DNA from: Collinsella aerofaciens
Lineage (GTDB): Bacteria > Actinomycetota > Coriobacteriia > Coriobacteriales > Coriobacteriaceae
Direction: 5' to 3'
Assembly (NCBI RefSeq): GCF_015548375.1
Contig: NZ_JADMWW010000010.1
Location: 1 to 64,000 of the forward strand
Length of the DNA stretch: 64,000 nt
In this document: positions 1-9,123 of the stretch, piece by piece
How positions within the stretch are numbered: the first letter of the stretch is position 1
Layout: each line of letters begins with the position of its first letter
The notes under the pieces: model-generated
What the model was told of the DNA's origin: nothing
The model's input: the letters and a program-made list of their open reading frames with translations, nothing else
The model's database searches: none
Translations under genes and position numbers: made by a program

Positions 1-37
1 TCCCGGGGCCGGCCGGTCCGGCCCTCAGGGTATCGGG

Positions 38-77
38 TTCCCACATTCATCCGCACATGTGCGGATGAATGTGGGAA
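38..77. repeat. Perfect 40-bp palindrome
   Basis: The 20-bp arms 38-57 and 58-77 are exact reverse complements centred on ACATGT. There is no T-run on either side, so it is not a classical terminator. A partial extra copy (GGATGA) follows at 83-88. It lies upstream of tRNA-Glu; function unknown. Confidence 0.8.
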
Positions 78-101
78 ATGTTCGGATGAAGTTGATAATC
101 A

Positions 102-123
102 AGGCACCTTTGTGGTGGTTTTT
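102..123. repeat. Half-copy of the CACC-TTTGTGGTGG palindrome family
   Basis: One arm plus T-run of the palindrome found complete at 34594-34628, 45831-45867, 46801-46833 and 48385-48417. The partner arm is missing here, so this is a solitary relic. Confidence 0.5.
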
Positions 124-139
124 CAGTTTGCCAACGATA

Positions 140-168
140 TGTGAACGGCTAAAAAAGTCTGCTATACT
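140..168 (+). promoter_or_regulatory. Probable tRNA-Glu promoter
   Basis: A good -10 hexamer TATACT at 163-168 lies 11 bp before the tRNA 5' end. A weak -35 (TGTGAA, 140-145) sits 17 bp upstream of it. Confidence 0.5.
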
Positions 169-178
169 CTTTCCCGCT

Positions 179-255
179 GTCCCCATCGTCTAGCGGCCAA
201 GGACGCCACCCTTTCAAGGTGGATATCGCGGGTTCGAATCCCGCTGGGGGCACCA
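179..255 (+). tRNA. tRNA-Glu (anticodon UUC)
   Basis: Cloverleaf read directly. The acceptor strand GTCCCCA (179-185) pairs with TGGGGGC (245-251) with one T-G wobble. The anticodon loop CTTTCAA gives UUC, the T-arm is GCGGGTTCGAATCCCGC (228-244), and the CCA end is encoded at 253-255. A strong terminator follows 9 bp later. The 3' end is duplicated 189 bp downstream. Confidence 0.95.
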
Positions 256-516
256 TTTAAATTAAAAAGCCCGTTACCCCCGCGGTGACGGGCTTTTTGC
301 TATCCATGTGCCGGGATTCGAACCCGACAGGGTGCGGAGCTGAGGAAACGCGCAAGCGTTTTCCAGCGCAGCACGCAAGGAGCGAAGCGACGCAGCGGAA
401 GCGGGCGGCGCCAGCCGCACGCGGACATCCCGCTGGGGGCACCATTTGAATTGAAGAGCCCGTTACCCTCGCGGTAGCGGGCTTTTTGCTACCGAAATGC
501 CGGGATTCGAACCCCG
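238..516. repeat. Tandem 189-bp duplication of tRNA-Glu 3' end, terminator and inverted T-arm
   Basis: The tRNA tail ending at 255, its terminator (264-298) and an inverted T-arm-like motif (310-327) recur at 427-444, 456-490 and 499-516, all offset by exactly 189 bp with several substitutions. The second tRNA copy has only the last ~18 nt, so it cannot be a working tRNA. Between the copies is a GC-rich hairpin stretch (337-426). The pattern resembles a scar of integration and excision at a tRNA 3' end, or a local slippage duplication. Confidence 0.75.
264..298 (+). terminator. Rho-independent terminator of tRNA-Glu
   Basis: The stem AAAAAGCCCGTTACC / GGTGACGGGCTTTTT closes over a short GC loop and ends in a T-run. 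Confidence 0.85.
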
Positions 517-551
517 AGGGTATTAAATCACACTGTCATCCAAAGGCCTGT

Positions 552-766
552 GGACAAAAAATGGCAAATATGAGTACTGTTACCATTTTAGTAACAGCGA
601 TTTCATGCCATCAGAAGGCGATTTAGACGCCAGGGGTCCTACGGCGGAAGAATTGCAAGCGTTTATCAGCTAAGTACTTGGACATATGTTGTGTAACACT
701 GCATATTTTGCAAAAAGATAATGCTACAGGACTTGTGACAGTACTCATATTTGACGTTTTTTGCCC
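552..766. mobile_element. MITE-like element with 32-bp terminal inverted repeats
   Basis: The ends 552-583 and 735-766 are inverted repeats matching at 28 of 32 positions, sharing the core CAAATATGAGTACTGT. The 151-bp interior encodes no transposase. A minus-strand reading frame crosses it and could give a ~41-residue peptide starting inside the repeat (MSTVTSP), but it has no ribosome binding site and is probably fortuitous. No flanking target duplication could be fixed by eye. Confidence 0.6.
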
Positions 767-825
767 ATAGCCCTTTATACCTAGGCAAATCGGCGGCAAA
801 ACGGGCTTCAAAGCGTCCTTCGCAA

Positions 826-862
826 ACAAAAACCGGGGCCCGCATGATGCGGACCCCGGCTC
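826..862 (-). terminator. Terminator of glnN
   Basis: On the minus strand, a GC-rich stem (CCGGGGTCCGCA / TGCGGGCCCCGG) is followed by a T-run, 29 bp after the glnN stop codon. Confidence 0.8.
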
Positions 863-890
863 AATACCGTGACGATATGTCAGTTACGCC

Positions 891-2978
891 CTACACGTAG
901 AACAGGATGTCGTCGTAGGTCGGGACCGGCCAGTAGTCGGCTGCCACGATCTCCTCCATGGCGTCCACGGCGGCACGCAGCGCATCCATAGCGGGAACGA
1001 CCTCGTGCGCGTACACGTTGGCCTGCTCCTGGCCATCGAGGGCCTCAGCCTTCTGATGCACGGCGTCAAGCGCCTTGATGGAGTCGTTGATGGTGGTAAT
1101 GCCGTTGCAGAGCTTGTTGAGCGTGTTCTGCTCGCACTGCATGGCGGCCTCAGCACCGGCAGCACGAATAGTCTCAAGGCCCTTAGCGACCTTGGTGGCA
1201 TAGGCGGTAATGACCGGGCGATAGGTACGACGCGCCTCGCGAACCATCGTGGTAGCCTCGATGTTCATGAGCTTGTTGTACTTCTCGAGCTTGCAGTCGT
1301 AGCGGCACTGAGCCTCGGCCTTGGTCAGGACACCCGTCTCCTCAAAGAGTGCGATGGCCTTATCGGAAACAAAGGCGGGCAGGGCGTCGGCCGTGGTCTT
1401 GTTGTTGGCAAGGCCGCGCTTCTCGGCCTCGACGGGCCACTCATCGGAGTAGCCGTCACCGGAGAAGAGGATGCGCTGGTGGTCGGTCAGGACCTTCTTG
1501 CAGTACTCGAGCGCAGCGTCCTGGAACTCATCCTCGGGCGTACCCTCAAGCGCGTCGGCGAAGGACTTGAGCGACTTGGCCACGGCGGCATCGAGCACCA
1601 GGTTGGAGTCGGAGACGTTCTGCTCGGAGCCGCAGGCACGGAACTCGAACTTATTGCCGGTGAAGGCAAACGGGGAGGTGCGGTTGCGGTCGGTGTTGTC
1701 CTGCATCAGCTTGGGCAGAGTATCGGCGCCCAGGTCGAGCACGCCGCGCGTGGCATGGACGGAAGCCTTGCCATCGATGATCTTCTCGACGACCTCGGTA
1801 AGCTGGTCGCCCAGGAAGATGGACATAATCGCCGGAGGAGCCTCGTTGGCGCCCAGACGATGGTCGTTACCGGCCGAGGCAACGGAGGCACGCAGGAGCT
1901 CCTGATAGTTATCGACGGCCTCGATTACCGCGGTGAGGAAGACGATGAACTGCAGGTTGTCGAGCGGAGTGTCGCCCGGATCGAGCAGGTTCTCGGACTC
2001 GGTGCCAAGCGACCAGTTGTTGTGCTTGCCCGAGCCGTTAATGCCCTCGAAGGGCTTCTCGTGCAGCAGGCAGACCAAGTCGTGGCGGGAGGCGATGAGC
2101 TTCATCTTCTCCATCATGACCAGATTCTGGTCGATGGCCTCGTTGACTTCGCCATAGACGGGGGCGAGCTCATGCTGGCAGGGAGCAACCTCGTTGTGCT
2201 TGGTCTTGGCGGGAATGCCAAGCGCCCACAGCTCATCGTCCAGATCCTTCATATAGGCCGAGACGGTGGGGCGGATAGCGCCAAAGTAGTGCTCCTCGAG
2301 CTCCTGGCCCTTGCAGGGAGCGGCGCCAAAGAGGGTGCGGCCGGTAATGACCAGGTCCTTGCGCTTGCGGTAGGCGTCCTTCTTGATCAGGAAGTACTCC
2401 TGCTCGTCGCCCACGGAAGGAACGACCTTCTTGGGGGTCTTACCGAACAGCGCCAAAACGCGCTTGGACTCACGCGAGAGCGCGGTCATGGAACGCAGCA
2501 GCGGGGTCTTCTTGTCCAGGGCCTCGCCCGTGTAGGAGCAGAAAGCCGTGGGGATGCACAGGACATCGTCCTTGATAAAGGCGGGGCTAGTGGGGTCCCA
2601 AGCGGTGTAGCCACGGGCCTCGAAGGTAGCACGCAGGCCGCCGTTGGGGAAGCTCGAGGCATCGGGCTCGCCCTGGATGAGGTTCTTGCCCGTAAACTTG
2701 GTAATGGCGGTGCCGTCGTGGTTGGGCTCCAGGAAGCTGTCGTGCTTCTCGGAAGTAATGCCCGAAAGCGGCTGGAACCAGTGCGCATAGTGCGTCGCAC
2801 CCTTGGAGATGGCCCAGACCTTCATGGCATGGGCAACGGCGTTGGCCACATCCAGGTCGAGCGGCTCACCGCCCTCGAGGGTTGCAGCAAGGCGCTTCCA
2901 AATGTCCTTGGGGAGGTAGTCCTTCATGACTTCCTCAGAGAACACCATGGTCCCGAAGCGGTCAGTAAGTTCGGCCAT
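891..2978 (-). CDS. glnN: Glutamine synthetase type III
   Basis: ATP-dependent ligation of ammonia to glutamate in the cytoplasm, the main ammonium assimilation step. The 695-residue length fits GSIII (about 700) and not GSI/GSII (350-470). Seen: an N-terminal MAELTDRFG, the GSIII-type stretch [20 protein letters not shown], and a nucleotide/glutamate site segment [20 protein letters not shown] near the middle. The start at 2978 is chosen because AAGGGAG lies 6 nt upstream; an in-frame extension to 3041 has no such site. It stands alone, diverging from metF, with its own terminator. A long frame on the opposite strand is a composition shadow. Confidence 0.96.
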   Translation of the reverse strand: MAELTDRFGTMVFSEEVMKDYLPKDIWKRLAATLEGGEPLDLDVANAVAHAMKVWAISKGATHYAHWFQPLSGITSEKHDSFLEPNHDGTAITKFTGKNLIQGEPDASSFPNGGLRATFEARGYTAWDPTSPAFIKDDVLCIPTAFCSYTGEALDKKTPLLRSMTALSRESKRVLALFGKTPKKVVPSVGDEQEYFLIKKDAYRKRKDLVITGRTLFGAAPCKGQELEEHYFGAIRPTVSAYMKDLDDELWALGIPAKTKHNEVAPCQHELAPVYGEVNEAIDQNLVMMEKMKLIASRHDLVCLLHEKPFEGINGSGKHNNWSLGTESENLLDPGDTPLDNLQFIVFLTAVIEAVDNYQELLRASVASAGNDHRLGANEAPPAIMSIFLGDQLTEVVEKIIDGKASVHATRGVLDLGADTLPKLMQDNTDRNRTSPFAFTGNKFEFRACGSEQNVSDSNLVLDAAVAKSLKSFADALEGTPEDEFQDAALEYCKKVLTDHQRILFSGDGYSDEWPVEAEKRGLANNKTTADALPAFVSDKAIALFEETGVLTKAEAQCRYDCKLEKYNKLMNIEATTMVREARRTYRPVITAYATKVAKGLETIRAAGAEAAMQCEQNTLNKLCNGITTINDSIKALDAVHQKAEALDGQEQANVYAHEVVPAMDALRAAVDAMEEIVAADYWPVPTYDDILFYV

Positions 2979-3214
2979 ACGGAACTCCCTTCGTATCGGC
3001 ACCGCGTGAGAAGCGGTGTTGATTACTAACGAACGAGTCATAGCTTAGACTCGCCGTGTTTCCGCGACATTACCGTTATGTTGCTGTCGCGAAACCAATC
3101 AATGAGGTTACCCTATCGAGGCGGCGTTGCCACCCTCAACAGCCAATCAACTGCATAAATTGCAGACCTCTCCCCATGGTTTAAGGGTAGTCAATTTGGG
3201 ATGGAGCTCTATTA

Positions 3215-3240
3215 ACTGGTATTTTGCATCAGATACCAGT
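3215..3240. promoter_or_regulatory. Operator-like dyad between glnN and metF
   Basis: ACTGGTAT (3215-3222) and ATACCAGT (3233-3240) are perfect 8-bp inverted arms with a 10-bp spacer in the 426-bp divergent intergenic region. A second imperfect dyad (TTTCCGCGACA / TGTCGCGAAA, about 3059-3097) lies nearer glnN. No riboswitch consensus was recognised in this gap. Confidence 0.35.
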
Positions 3241-3404
3241 CTTTATAGTCCGTGCCTAGATTAGCCGCTCTGTTATAGAGAAAGCCGATAGCAAGGCATC
3301 TTTGATTGGTATCCCCGAATAACGAGTGAAACTCCACCGTGACACAGTGGTGCTGTAGAATCCTTACAACACATCACACTATTACGTATCTAGAGGAGCA
3401 CGAT

Positions 3405-4277
3405 ATGCGCGTCGACGAGGTTTTTAAGCAGGCAGCATCCCAGGGCACCGCGCCCGTTTCGTTTGAGATGTTCCCGCCCAAGGGCGAGCTCACCCTCGAC
3501 ACGGCTCGCGAAGTGGCAGGCAATCTGTGCAAGCTTTCGCCGAGCTTTGTCTCGGTCACCTGCTCGGCCGGCGGCTCGGGCAACGGTGCCACCACCGCCC
3601 CCATCGCGCATATGATTTCGAGCGAATTCGACACGCCCTCGGTGGCACACCTCACCTGCGTGGGCCGCACCCACGCCGACATCACCGCCAAGATCGACGA
3701 GTATCGCACCGCCGGCGTTGAAAACATTCTGGCCCTGCGTGGCGATCTCCCTGCCGGCGCGACCGAGGACGACAAGCCCGCCTCCGACTACGCCTACGCC
3801 CGCGACCTCATCCCCGAGCTCGTCGACGCCGGCTTTTGCGTGGGCGCCGCAGCCTACCCCGAGGGCCACATTGCCTGTGAGGATCTCAACCTCTCGGTCG
3901 AACACCTCAAGCAAAAACAGGACGCCGGCGCGAGCTTCTTTGTGACACAGCTCTTCTTTGATAACGAGTGCTTCTACCGTTTTCGCGAGCTTGCCGACAA
4001 GGCCGGTATCACCGTGCCCATTACCGCGGGCATCATGCCGTTTATGGGCAAGTCGCAGATCAGCCGCATGGTCTTTATGTGCGGCGCGTCGCTGCCCTCC
4101 CCCGTCATCAAGATTCTCGCCAAGTACGAGAACGACCCCGAGAGCCTGCAGGCAGCCGGTGTAGATTATGCCGCCCGCCAACTTTGCGACCTCAAGGAGC
4201 ACGGCGCCGACGGCCTGCACCTGTACACTATGAACCGTCCTGCGATCGCCGCGACCATTATGGAGCGCCTGGGGTAA
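3405..4277 (+). CDS. metF: Methylenetetrahydrofolate reductase
   Basis: FAD-dependent reduction of 5,10-methylene-THF to 5-methyl-THF, the methyl donor for MetH. The 290 residues match the bacterial TIM-barrel enzyme. Family motifs: SFEMFPPKG near the N-terminus, NILALRGD, TQLFFDNECFYRF and PITAGIMPFMG. The start at 3405 has GAGGAG 7 nt upstream; the in-frame extension to 3339 does not. The stop TAA shares its last A with the ATG of the next gene, so the two are translationally coupled. First gene of a three-gene methionine operon. Confidence 0.95.
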   Translation: MRVDEVFKQAASQGTAPVSFEMFPPKGELTLDTAREVAGNLCKLSPSFVSVTCSAGGSGNGATTAPIAHMISSEFDTPSVAHLTCVGRTHADITAKIDEYRTAGVENILALRGDLPAGATEDDKPASDYAYARDLIPELVDAGFCVGAAAYPEGHIACEDLNLSVEHLKQKQDAGASFFVTQLFFDNECFYRFRELADKAGITVPITAGIMPFMGKSQISRMVFMCGASLPSPVIKILAKYENDPESLQAAGVDYAARQLCDLKEHGADGLHLYTMNRPAIAATIMERLG

Positions 4278-5065
4278 TGGAAAAACCGCACATCGATACA
4301 ACCGCTGTCGAAGTGCCGGCCGACCTTGCGTCGCCGGCGCTTTACCGTGTCGATGCCGCACACCATCCCCGTGTCGACCGTGCCGAGATGCTGCGGTATC
4401 TGGGTTACGGCGGCCAGCAGATTGAGCCCGAACTGTCACGACGTATTGAGCTTGTCGTTGAACGTCTGGAACTGGACATTGAGCCCCGTGGCGTGCGCCG
4501 CGTGTTTGCCGTCGATGCCACGGGCGTGGACGAACAAAGTGAGCCTTGCATTCGCTTGGTCGGCACCAACGTTGAGCTGCGGGGTCGCGATATCTATCGA
4601 CATCTCAAAGATGCCCGCTTTGCCGCGCTCATGGCATGCACCCTCGGCATGGACGCCGAGCGTCGCCTGCGCACCACGGGAGCCCAACATCCCCTGGAGG
4701 GCGCCGTGCTCGACGCCGCGTGCTCCGCTTACGTGGAAGCCGCCGTTGAGCAAATGGACCAGCAGGTCAAGACGGACGCCGCCGTTCATGGGCTCGCCGG
4801 CAACTGGCGCTTTAGTCCCGGCTACGGCGACTGCCCGCTCTCGGCCCAGCGCTCAATCGTCAATGCGCTCAACGCCACGCGGCTCATCGGTCTGACCGTC
4901 ACACCCACCAGCCTACTCATGCCCACCAAGAGCGTGACCGCGGTGATCGGTCTGTTTGACGGCGAAGTCCACGACGCCCAGAGCCGCCCCACCTGCAATA
5001 TCTGCCGCATGCGCGAGCACTGCCGCTTCCGCGCCGCCCACACCACCTGCTATTCCAGCCATTAG
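4277..5065 (+). CDS. Stand-alone methionine synthase activation-domain protein
   Basis: Resembles the vitamin B12-dependent methionine synthase activation domain (Met_synt_B12), which binds S-adenosylmethionine and remethylates oxidised cob(II)alamin. Seen: SPGYGDCPLSAQRSIVNALN followed by TPTSLLMPTKSVTAVIG, the SAM-binding region of the domain, and a C-terminal cysteine cluster CNICRMREHCRF (CxxC...C) that may bind metal. The following MetH lacks this domain, so this 262-residue protein probably acts in trans. Start overlaps the metF stop (TAATG); metH starts 9 bp after its end. Confidence 0.88.
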   Translation: MEKPHIDTTAVEVPADLASPALYRVDAAHHPRVDRAEMLRYLGYGGQQIEPELSRRIELVVERLELDIEPRGVRRVFAVDATGVDEQSEPCIRLVGTNVELRGRDIYRHLKDARFAALMACTLGMDAERRLRTTGAQHPLEGAVLDAACSAYVEAAVEQMDQQVKTDAAVHGLAGNWRFSPGYGDCPLSAQRSIVNALNATRLIGLTVTPTSLLMPTKSVTAVIGLFDGEVHDAQSRPTCNICRMREHCRFRAAHTTCYSSH

Positions 5066-5074
5066 GAGCCCTCG

Positions 5075-7633
5075 ATGTTTACTCCGCTTATCACTCATGA
5101 TTCTGACGGCACTGCATTGGCGGCACCTGTTGATGCCGCACGTCGCAACGGTGCCACGTACAAGACGCGCACGATCGACGATCTGCGCATTAAGGACGAT
5201 CGCCTGCGTGCGGCCATCGATGGCACGGGACACCTGCTGTTCGACGGCGGCATGGGCACCATGTTGCAGGCCGCTGGCATGAAGGCGGGCGCCCTGCCCG
5301 AGCTGCTCAACTTTGAGGAACCCCAGGTCATTACCGACATTCAGCGCCAGTACGTCGAGGCTGGCTGCGACGTGATCACCGCCAACACCTTTGGCGCCAA
5401 CGCCCACAAGCTCGACGGCGCCGCCACCGTGGCAGACGTCTTTGCCGCCGCTGTCGCCTGCGCCCGCGAGGCCGGCGCCCGCTACGTCGCCGGCGATATC
5501 GGCCCCATCGGCGCGCTGCTTCGTCCCTTAGGCACCCTCAGCTTTGACGAGGCCTATGACCTCTTTGCCGAGGAAGTGCGCGCTGGCGTCGATGCGGGCG
5601 TGGACCTCATTATTATCGAGACTATGACCGACCTGGCCGAGATCAAGGCGGCCGTCCTCGCCTGTCGCGAAAACTCCGACCTGCCCGTCTTTGCCACCAT
5701 GACCTTCGAGGAAGACGGTCGCACCTTCCTGGGCACGAGTCCCGAGGTGGCCGCCATCACGCTCGATGCCATCGGCGCCGACGTTTTGGGCATCAACTGC
5801 AGCCAGGGACCGGCCGAGCTCCGGGGGCTCGCCGCACGTATGCTCACCGTTACCGACAAGCCCGTTATGGTGCAGGCTAATGCAGGACTCCCCCATGTGG
5901 ACGACGACGGCAACACCGTCTTTGATATCCAAGCCCCCGAATACGCCGAGGCCGTCGCCGGCATGATCGCCGACGGCGTGAGCGTCGTGGGCGGCTGCTG
6001 CGGCACCACGCCGGCGCACATGGCCGCCCTGCGCACGCTTATCGACAACCACACGCCCAGCCCGCGCCACCGCAAGCCTAGCATGTCGGTCACGAGCGCC
6101 CAGACGGTCGTGGACCTTCCCTGCGACGGCCACAAGATCGCCGTCATCGGCGAGCGCATCAATCCCACCGGCAAAAAGCGCCTGCAGCAGGCCCTGCGCG
6201 ACGGCGACCTAGACTACGTCGTGAGCCAGGGCATCAGCCAGCAGGAACAGGGCGCCGACATCCTGGACGTCAACGTGGGCCTGCCCGAGATCGACGAGGT
6301 CAAGATCATCCAACAGGCGACCGAGCAGCTCCAGGGCTCCACGCTGCTGCCGTTGCAGATCGACTCCACCGACCCCGCAGCCGTCGAGGCAGCCGTGCGC
6401 CGCTACGCCGGCAAGCCCATCATCAACTCGGTCAATGGCAAACAGCAGATCATGGACGAGATCTTCCCGCTGGTCGCCCACTACGGCACCAACGTCGTCG
6501 GCCTCACGCTCGACGAAGGCGGCATCCCCGATACCGCCGAGGCCCGCTTCGCCATCGCCGAGCGCATCGTGGCCGAGGCTGCCCGCTACGGCATCGGCCC
6601 GGACCGCATCCTCATCGACTGCCTGGTCATGACCGCCTCGACTAATCAACGCCAGGCTGAGCAGATCCTACGCGCCATGTCCCTGTGCAAGGAGCGTCTG
6701 GGCGTCAAATGCGCGCTCGGCGTGTCGAACATCAGCTTTGGCCTGCCTGCCCGCCCGCTGCTGGGTTCGGTCTTTTTGGCCGCCGCCTTCGGCGCGGGCC
6801 TGGACGCCCCCATCATGAACCCGGGCTCCAAGCGCTTTATGGATACCGTCTACAGCTGTCGCGTCCTGAGCGTTGAGGACGAGGGCTCGACCGGATACAT
6901 CGAGCGCTACGCCGGCTGGACCGATCCGTACAAGATCGCCGCAAACCCGGCAGCAGCTCAGGCCGCATCGACCGACACCGTGTCCGCTGCTGGCACCGCC
7001 GGCACCGACGGCAACGACGACCCAATTCGTCGCATGGTCGTCTCGGGCCGTAAGGGCGAGATCGCGACCGAGACTGAGCGCCTGCTGGCCGACCACGACG
7101 CTATGGATCTTATCAACAACCACTTTATCCCCGCCCTCGACGAGGTTGGCGTCCTCTTTGACCAGGGCAAGTTCTTCCTGCCGCAGCTCATGGCCTCGGC
7201 CGAGGCCGCACGCGTGGGCTTCGACACCATCAAGCGGCTGATGCCCGCCGGTGAGATCGCCGACAAGGGCAAGATCTGCGTGGCCACCGTCAAGGGCGAT
7301 ATCCACGACATCGGTAAGAACATCGTCAAGATGCTGCTTGATAACTACGGCTACACCGTCTTTGACCTGGGCCGCGACGTCGATCCGCAGGAGGTACTCA
7401 AGACCGTCAAGGAGCGCGATATCAAACTCGTCGGCCTCTCGGCGCTTATGACTACCACGGTCGTCGCCATGGAGGAGACCATCAAGCTGCTTCATGCCGA
7501 GGTGCCGGGCGTCAAGATCATCGTGGGCGGCGCCGTGCTCACCCCCGAATACGCCAAGCAGATCGGCGCCGACTACTACGCCAAGGACGCCGCCGAAAGC
7601 GCCCGTATCGCCGAAGAGGTCTTTGGGCAGTAA
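5075..7633 (+). CDS. metH: Cobalamin-dependent methionine synthase, lacking the activation domain
   Basis: Transfers the methyl group of 5-methyl-THF to homocysteine through methylcobalamin. Order in 852 residues: homocysteine-binding barrel (LLFDGGMGTM near 55, zinc cysteines in GINCSQG near 240 and GGCCGTT near 306), pterin-binding barrel (VIGERINPTGKKRL near 352), cobalamin cap, and B12-binding domain with GDIHDIGKNIV near 741, whose His is the lower axial ligand. Full-length E. coli MetH is about 1,227 residues; the missing C-terminal domain is supplied by the gene just upstream. RBS TAGGAG 7 nt before the ATG. A dyad follows the stop. Confidence 0.95.
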   Translation: MFTPLITHDSDGTALAAPVDAARRNGATYKTRTIDDLRIKDDRLRAAIDGTGHLLFDGGMGTMLQAAGMKAGALPELLNFEEPQVITDIQRQYVEAGCDVITANTFGANAHKLDGAATVADVFAAAVACAREAGARYVAGDIGPIGALLRPLGTLSFDEAYDLFAEEVRAGVDAGVDLIIIETMTDLAEIKAAVLACRENSDLPVFATMTFEEDGRTFLGTSPEVAAITLDAIGADVLGINCSQGPAELRGLAARMLTVTDKPVMVQANAGLPHVDDDGNTVFDIQAPEYAEAVAGMIADGVSVVGGCCGTTPAHMAALRTLIDNHTPSPRHRKPSMSVTSAQTVVDLPCDGHKIAVIGERINPTGKKRLQQALRDGDLDYVVSQGISQQEQGADILDVNVGLPEIDEVKIIQQATEQLQGSTLLPLQIDSTDPAAVEAAVRRYAGKPIINSVNGKQQIMDEIFPLVAHYGTNVVGLTLDEGGIPDTAEARFAIAERIVAEAARYGIGPDRILIDCLVMTASTNQRQAEQILRAMSLCKERLGVKCALGVSNISFGLPARPLLGSVFLAAAFGAGLDAPIMNPGSKRFMDTVYSCRVLSVEDEGSTGYIERYAGWTDPYKIAANPAAAQAASTDTVSAAGTAGTDGNDDPIRRMVVSGRKGEIATETERLLADHDAMDLINNHFIPALDEVGVLFDQGKFFLPQLMASAEAARVGFDTIKRLMPAGEIADKGKICVATVKGDIHDIGKNIVKMLLDNYGYTVFDLGRDVDPQEVLKTVKERDIKLVGLSALMTTTVVAMEETIKLLHAEVPGVKIIVGGAVLTPEYAKQIGADYYAKDAAESARIAEEVFGQ

Positions 7634-7658
7634 CACAACGGAAACAACCGAGCACCAA

Positions 7659-7696
7659 AACGTGCCGCATGCGCCACTTGGCACGTGCGGCACGTT
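7659..7696 (+). terminator. Hairpin after metH
   Basis: 11-bp perfect arms AACGTGCCGCA / TGCGGCACGTT; no clear T-run, so termination is only probable. Confidence 0.5.
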
Positions 7697-7741
7697 AGAA
7701 TAGATAAGACTATGCTCGTTTTGGCAGATAGGAGCGCAAGG

Positions 7742-9106
7742 ATGGCGATCACGCCCGCAGAAATCGCGGAAACCCGCGGCATGGTTGAGGAGCAGAACCT
7801 CGACATCAGGACCATCACCATGGGTGTTTCGCTCATGGGTTGCGGCGACGAGAACCTCGACCGCATGTGCACGAAAATCTACGACCACGTGACGCACACG
7901 GCTGAGCATCTGGTCGAGACCGCCGAGAACCTCGAGCGCGAGTACGGTATCCCCATCGTCAACAAGCGCGTTTCCGTCACCCCGGTGGCGCAGATCGCCG
8001 CGTGCTGCAAGGATGAGGACCTCACCCCCATCGCGCATGCCCTCGACCGCGCGGCCGAGACGCTCGGCATCGATTACCTGGGCGGCTTCTCCGCGCTCGT
8101 CCAGAAGGGCATCGGCGACGCCGACCGCCGCGTCATCCAGTCCATCCCCCAGGCGCTCGCCACCACGAGCCGCGTCTGCTCCAGCGTCAACGTCGCCAGC
8201 CTGCGCGCCGGTATCAACATGGACGCCGTGCTTATGGCCGCCCAGACCATCATCGATGCCGCTAAACTCACGGCCGACCAGGATTCCGTTGGCGCGTCCA
8301 AGTTTGTCTGCTTTGCCAACATGGTCGAGGACTCCCCGTTTATGGCGGGCGCCGTCCACGGCGGTGGCGAGGCCGACGCCGTCATCAACGTTGGCGTCTC
8401 GGGCCCCGGCGTTATGGCTGCTGCCTTGGAGACGCTGCCCGATTCCGCCTCGATGATGGAAGTCGCCGAGAAGATTAAACAGACCGCCTTTAAGATCACC
8501 CGCGCCGGCGAACTCATGAGCCGCGAGGCCGCCCATCGCCTGGGTGTCGAGAAGGGCATTGTCGACCTGTCGCTGGCCCCCACGCCCGCCATCGGCGACT
8601 CCGTCGCGCGCATCCTCGAGATCATCGGCGTGGGCACCTGCGGTGGCCCCGGCACGACCTGCGCGCTCGCCATGCTCAACGATGCCGTCAAGAAGGGCGG
8701 CGTCATGGCCAGCTCCAGCGTGGGCGGCCTCTCGGGCGCTTTTATCCCCGTGTCCGAGGACGCCGGCATGATCGCCGCCGTCGAGGCCGGTGCGCTTTCG
8801 CTCGAGAAACTTGAGGCTATGACCTGCGTATGCTCCGTCGGCCTGGACATGATCGCCATCCCCGGTGACACCCCGGTCGAGACCATCGCCGGCATCATCG
8901 CCGACGAGATGGCCATCGGCGTCATCAACAACAAGACCACGGCCGTCCGCGTGATTCCCGCTATCGGCAAGGGCGTGGGCGACTGCGTTGAGTACGGCGG
9001 CCTGTTTGGCCGTGCGCCCATCATGCCGGTGAACCCCAACGCCGGCACCGTGCTTGCCCACCGTGGTGGACGCTTCCCGGCGCCGCTGAACTCGCTGAAG
9101 AACTAG
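7742..9106 (+). CDS. UPF0210 (PFL/DUF711) family protein
   Basis: 454-residue member of the UPF0210 family, distantly related to pyruvate formate-lyase folds; the biochemical function is not established. Seen: N-terminal [16 protein letters not shown] and glycine-rich loops ([32 protein letters not shown]). In many bacteria it follows an ACT-domain partner (UPF0237); no such partner is present here. The start at 7742 has AGGAGCG upstream; an extension to 7685 would begin inside the metH hairpin. Likely its own transcription unit. Confidence 0.85.
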   Translation: MAITPAEIAETRGMVEEQNLDIRTITMGVSLMGCGDENLDRMCTKIYDHVTHTAEHLVETAENLEREYGIPIVNKRVSVTPVAQIAACCKDEDLTPIAHALDRAAETLGIDYLGGFSALVQKGIGDADRRVIQSIPQALATTSRVCSSVNVASLRAGINMDAVLMAAQTIIDAAKLTADQDSVGASKFVCFANMVEDSPFMAGAVHGGGEADAVINVGVSGPGVMAAALETLPDSASMMEVAEKIKQTAFKITRAGELMSREAAHRLGVEKGIVDLSLAPTPAIGDSVARILEIIGVGTCGGPGTTCALAMLNDAVKKGGVMASSSVGGLSGAFIPVSEDAGMIAAVEAGALSLEKLEAMTCVCSVGLDMIAIPGDTPVETIAGIIADEMAIGVINNKTTAVRVIPAIGKGVGDCVEYGGLFGRAPIMPVNPNAGTVLAHRGGRFPAPLNSLKN

Positions 9107-9123
9107 CTGAGGGGTTCGGGCGA

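Noticed and set aside
428-444. Second tRNA-Glu gene
   Set aside because: Only the last ~18 nt of the tRNA are present; no acceptor 5' strand or anticodon arm.
623-829. 68-codon minus-strand frame over the MITE-like element
   Set aside because: No ribosome binding site and it crosses the inverted repeat; kept only as part of the repeat.
1005-3029. 674-codon frame on the plus strand opposite glnN
   Set aside because: Shadow of high-GC coding: low-complexity Leu/Val/Gly-rich product, no ribosome binding site, and glnN motifs are clear on the other strand.
3042-3404. SAM or cobalamin riboswitch before metF
   Set aside because: No conserved riboswitch core seen; only simple dyads.
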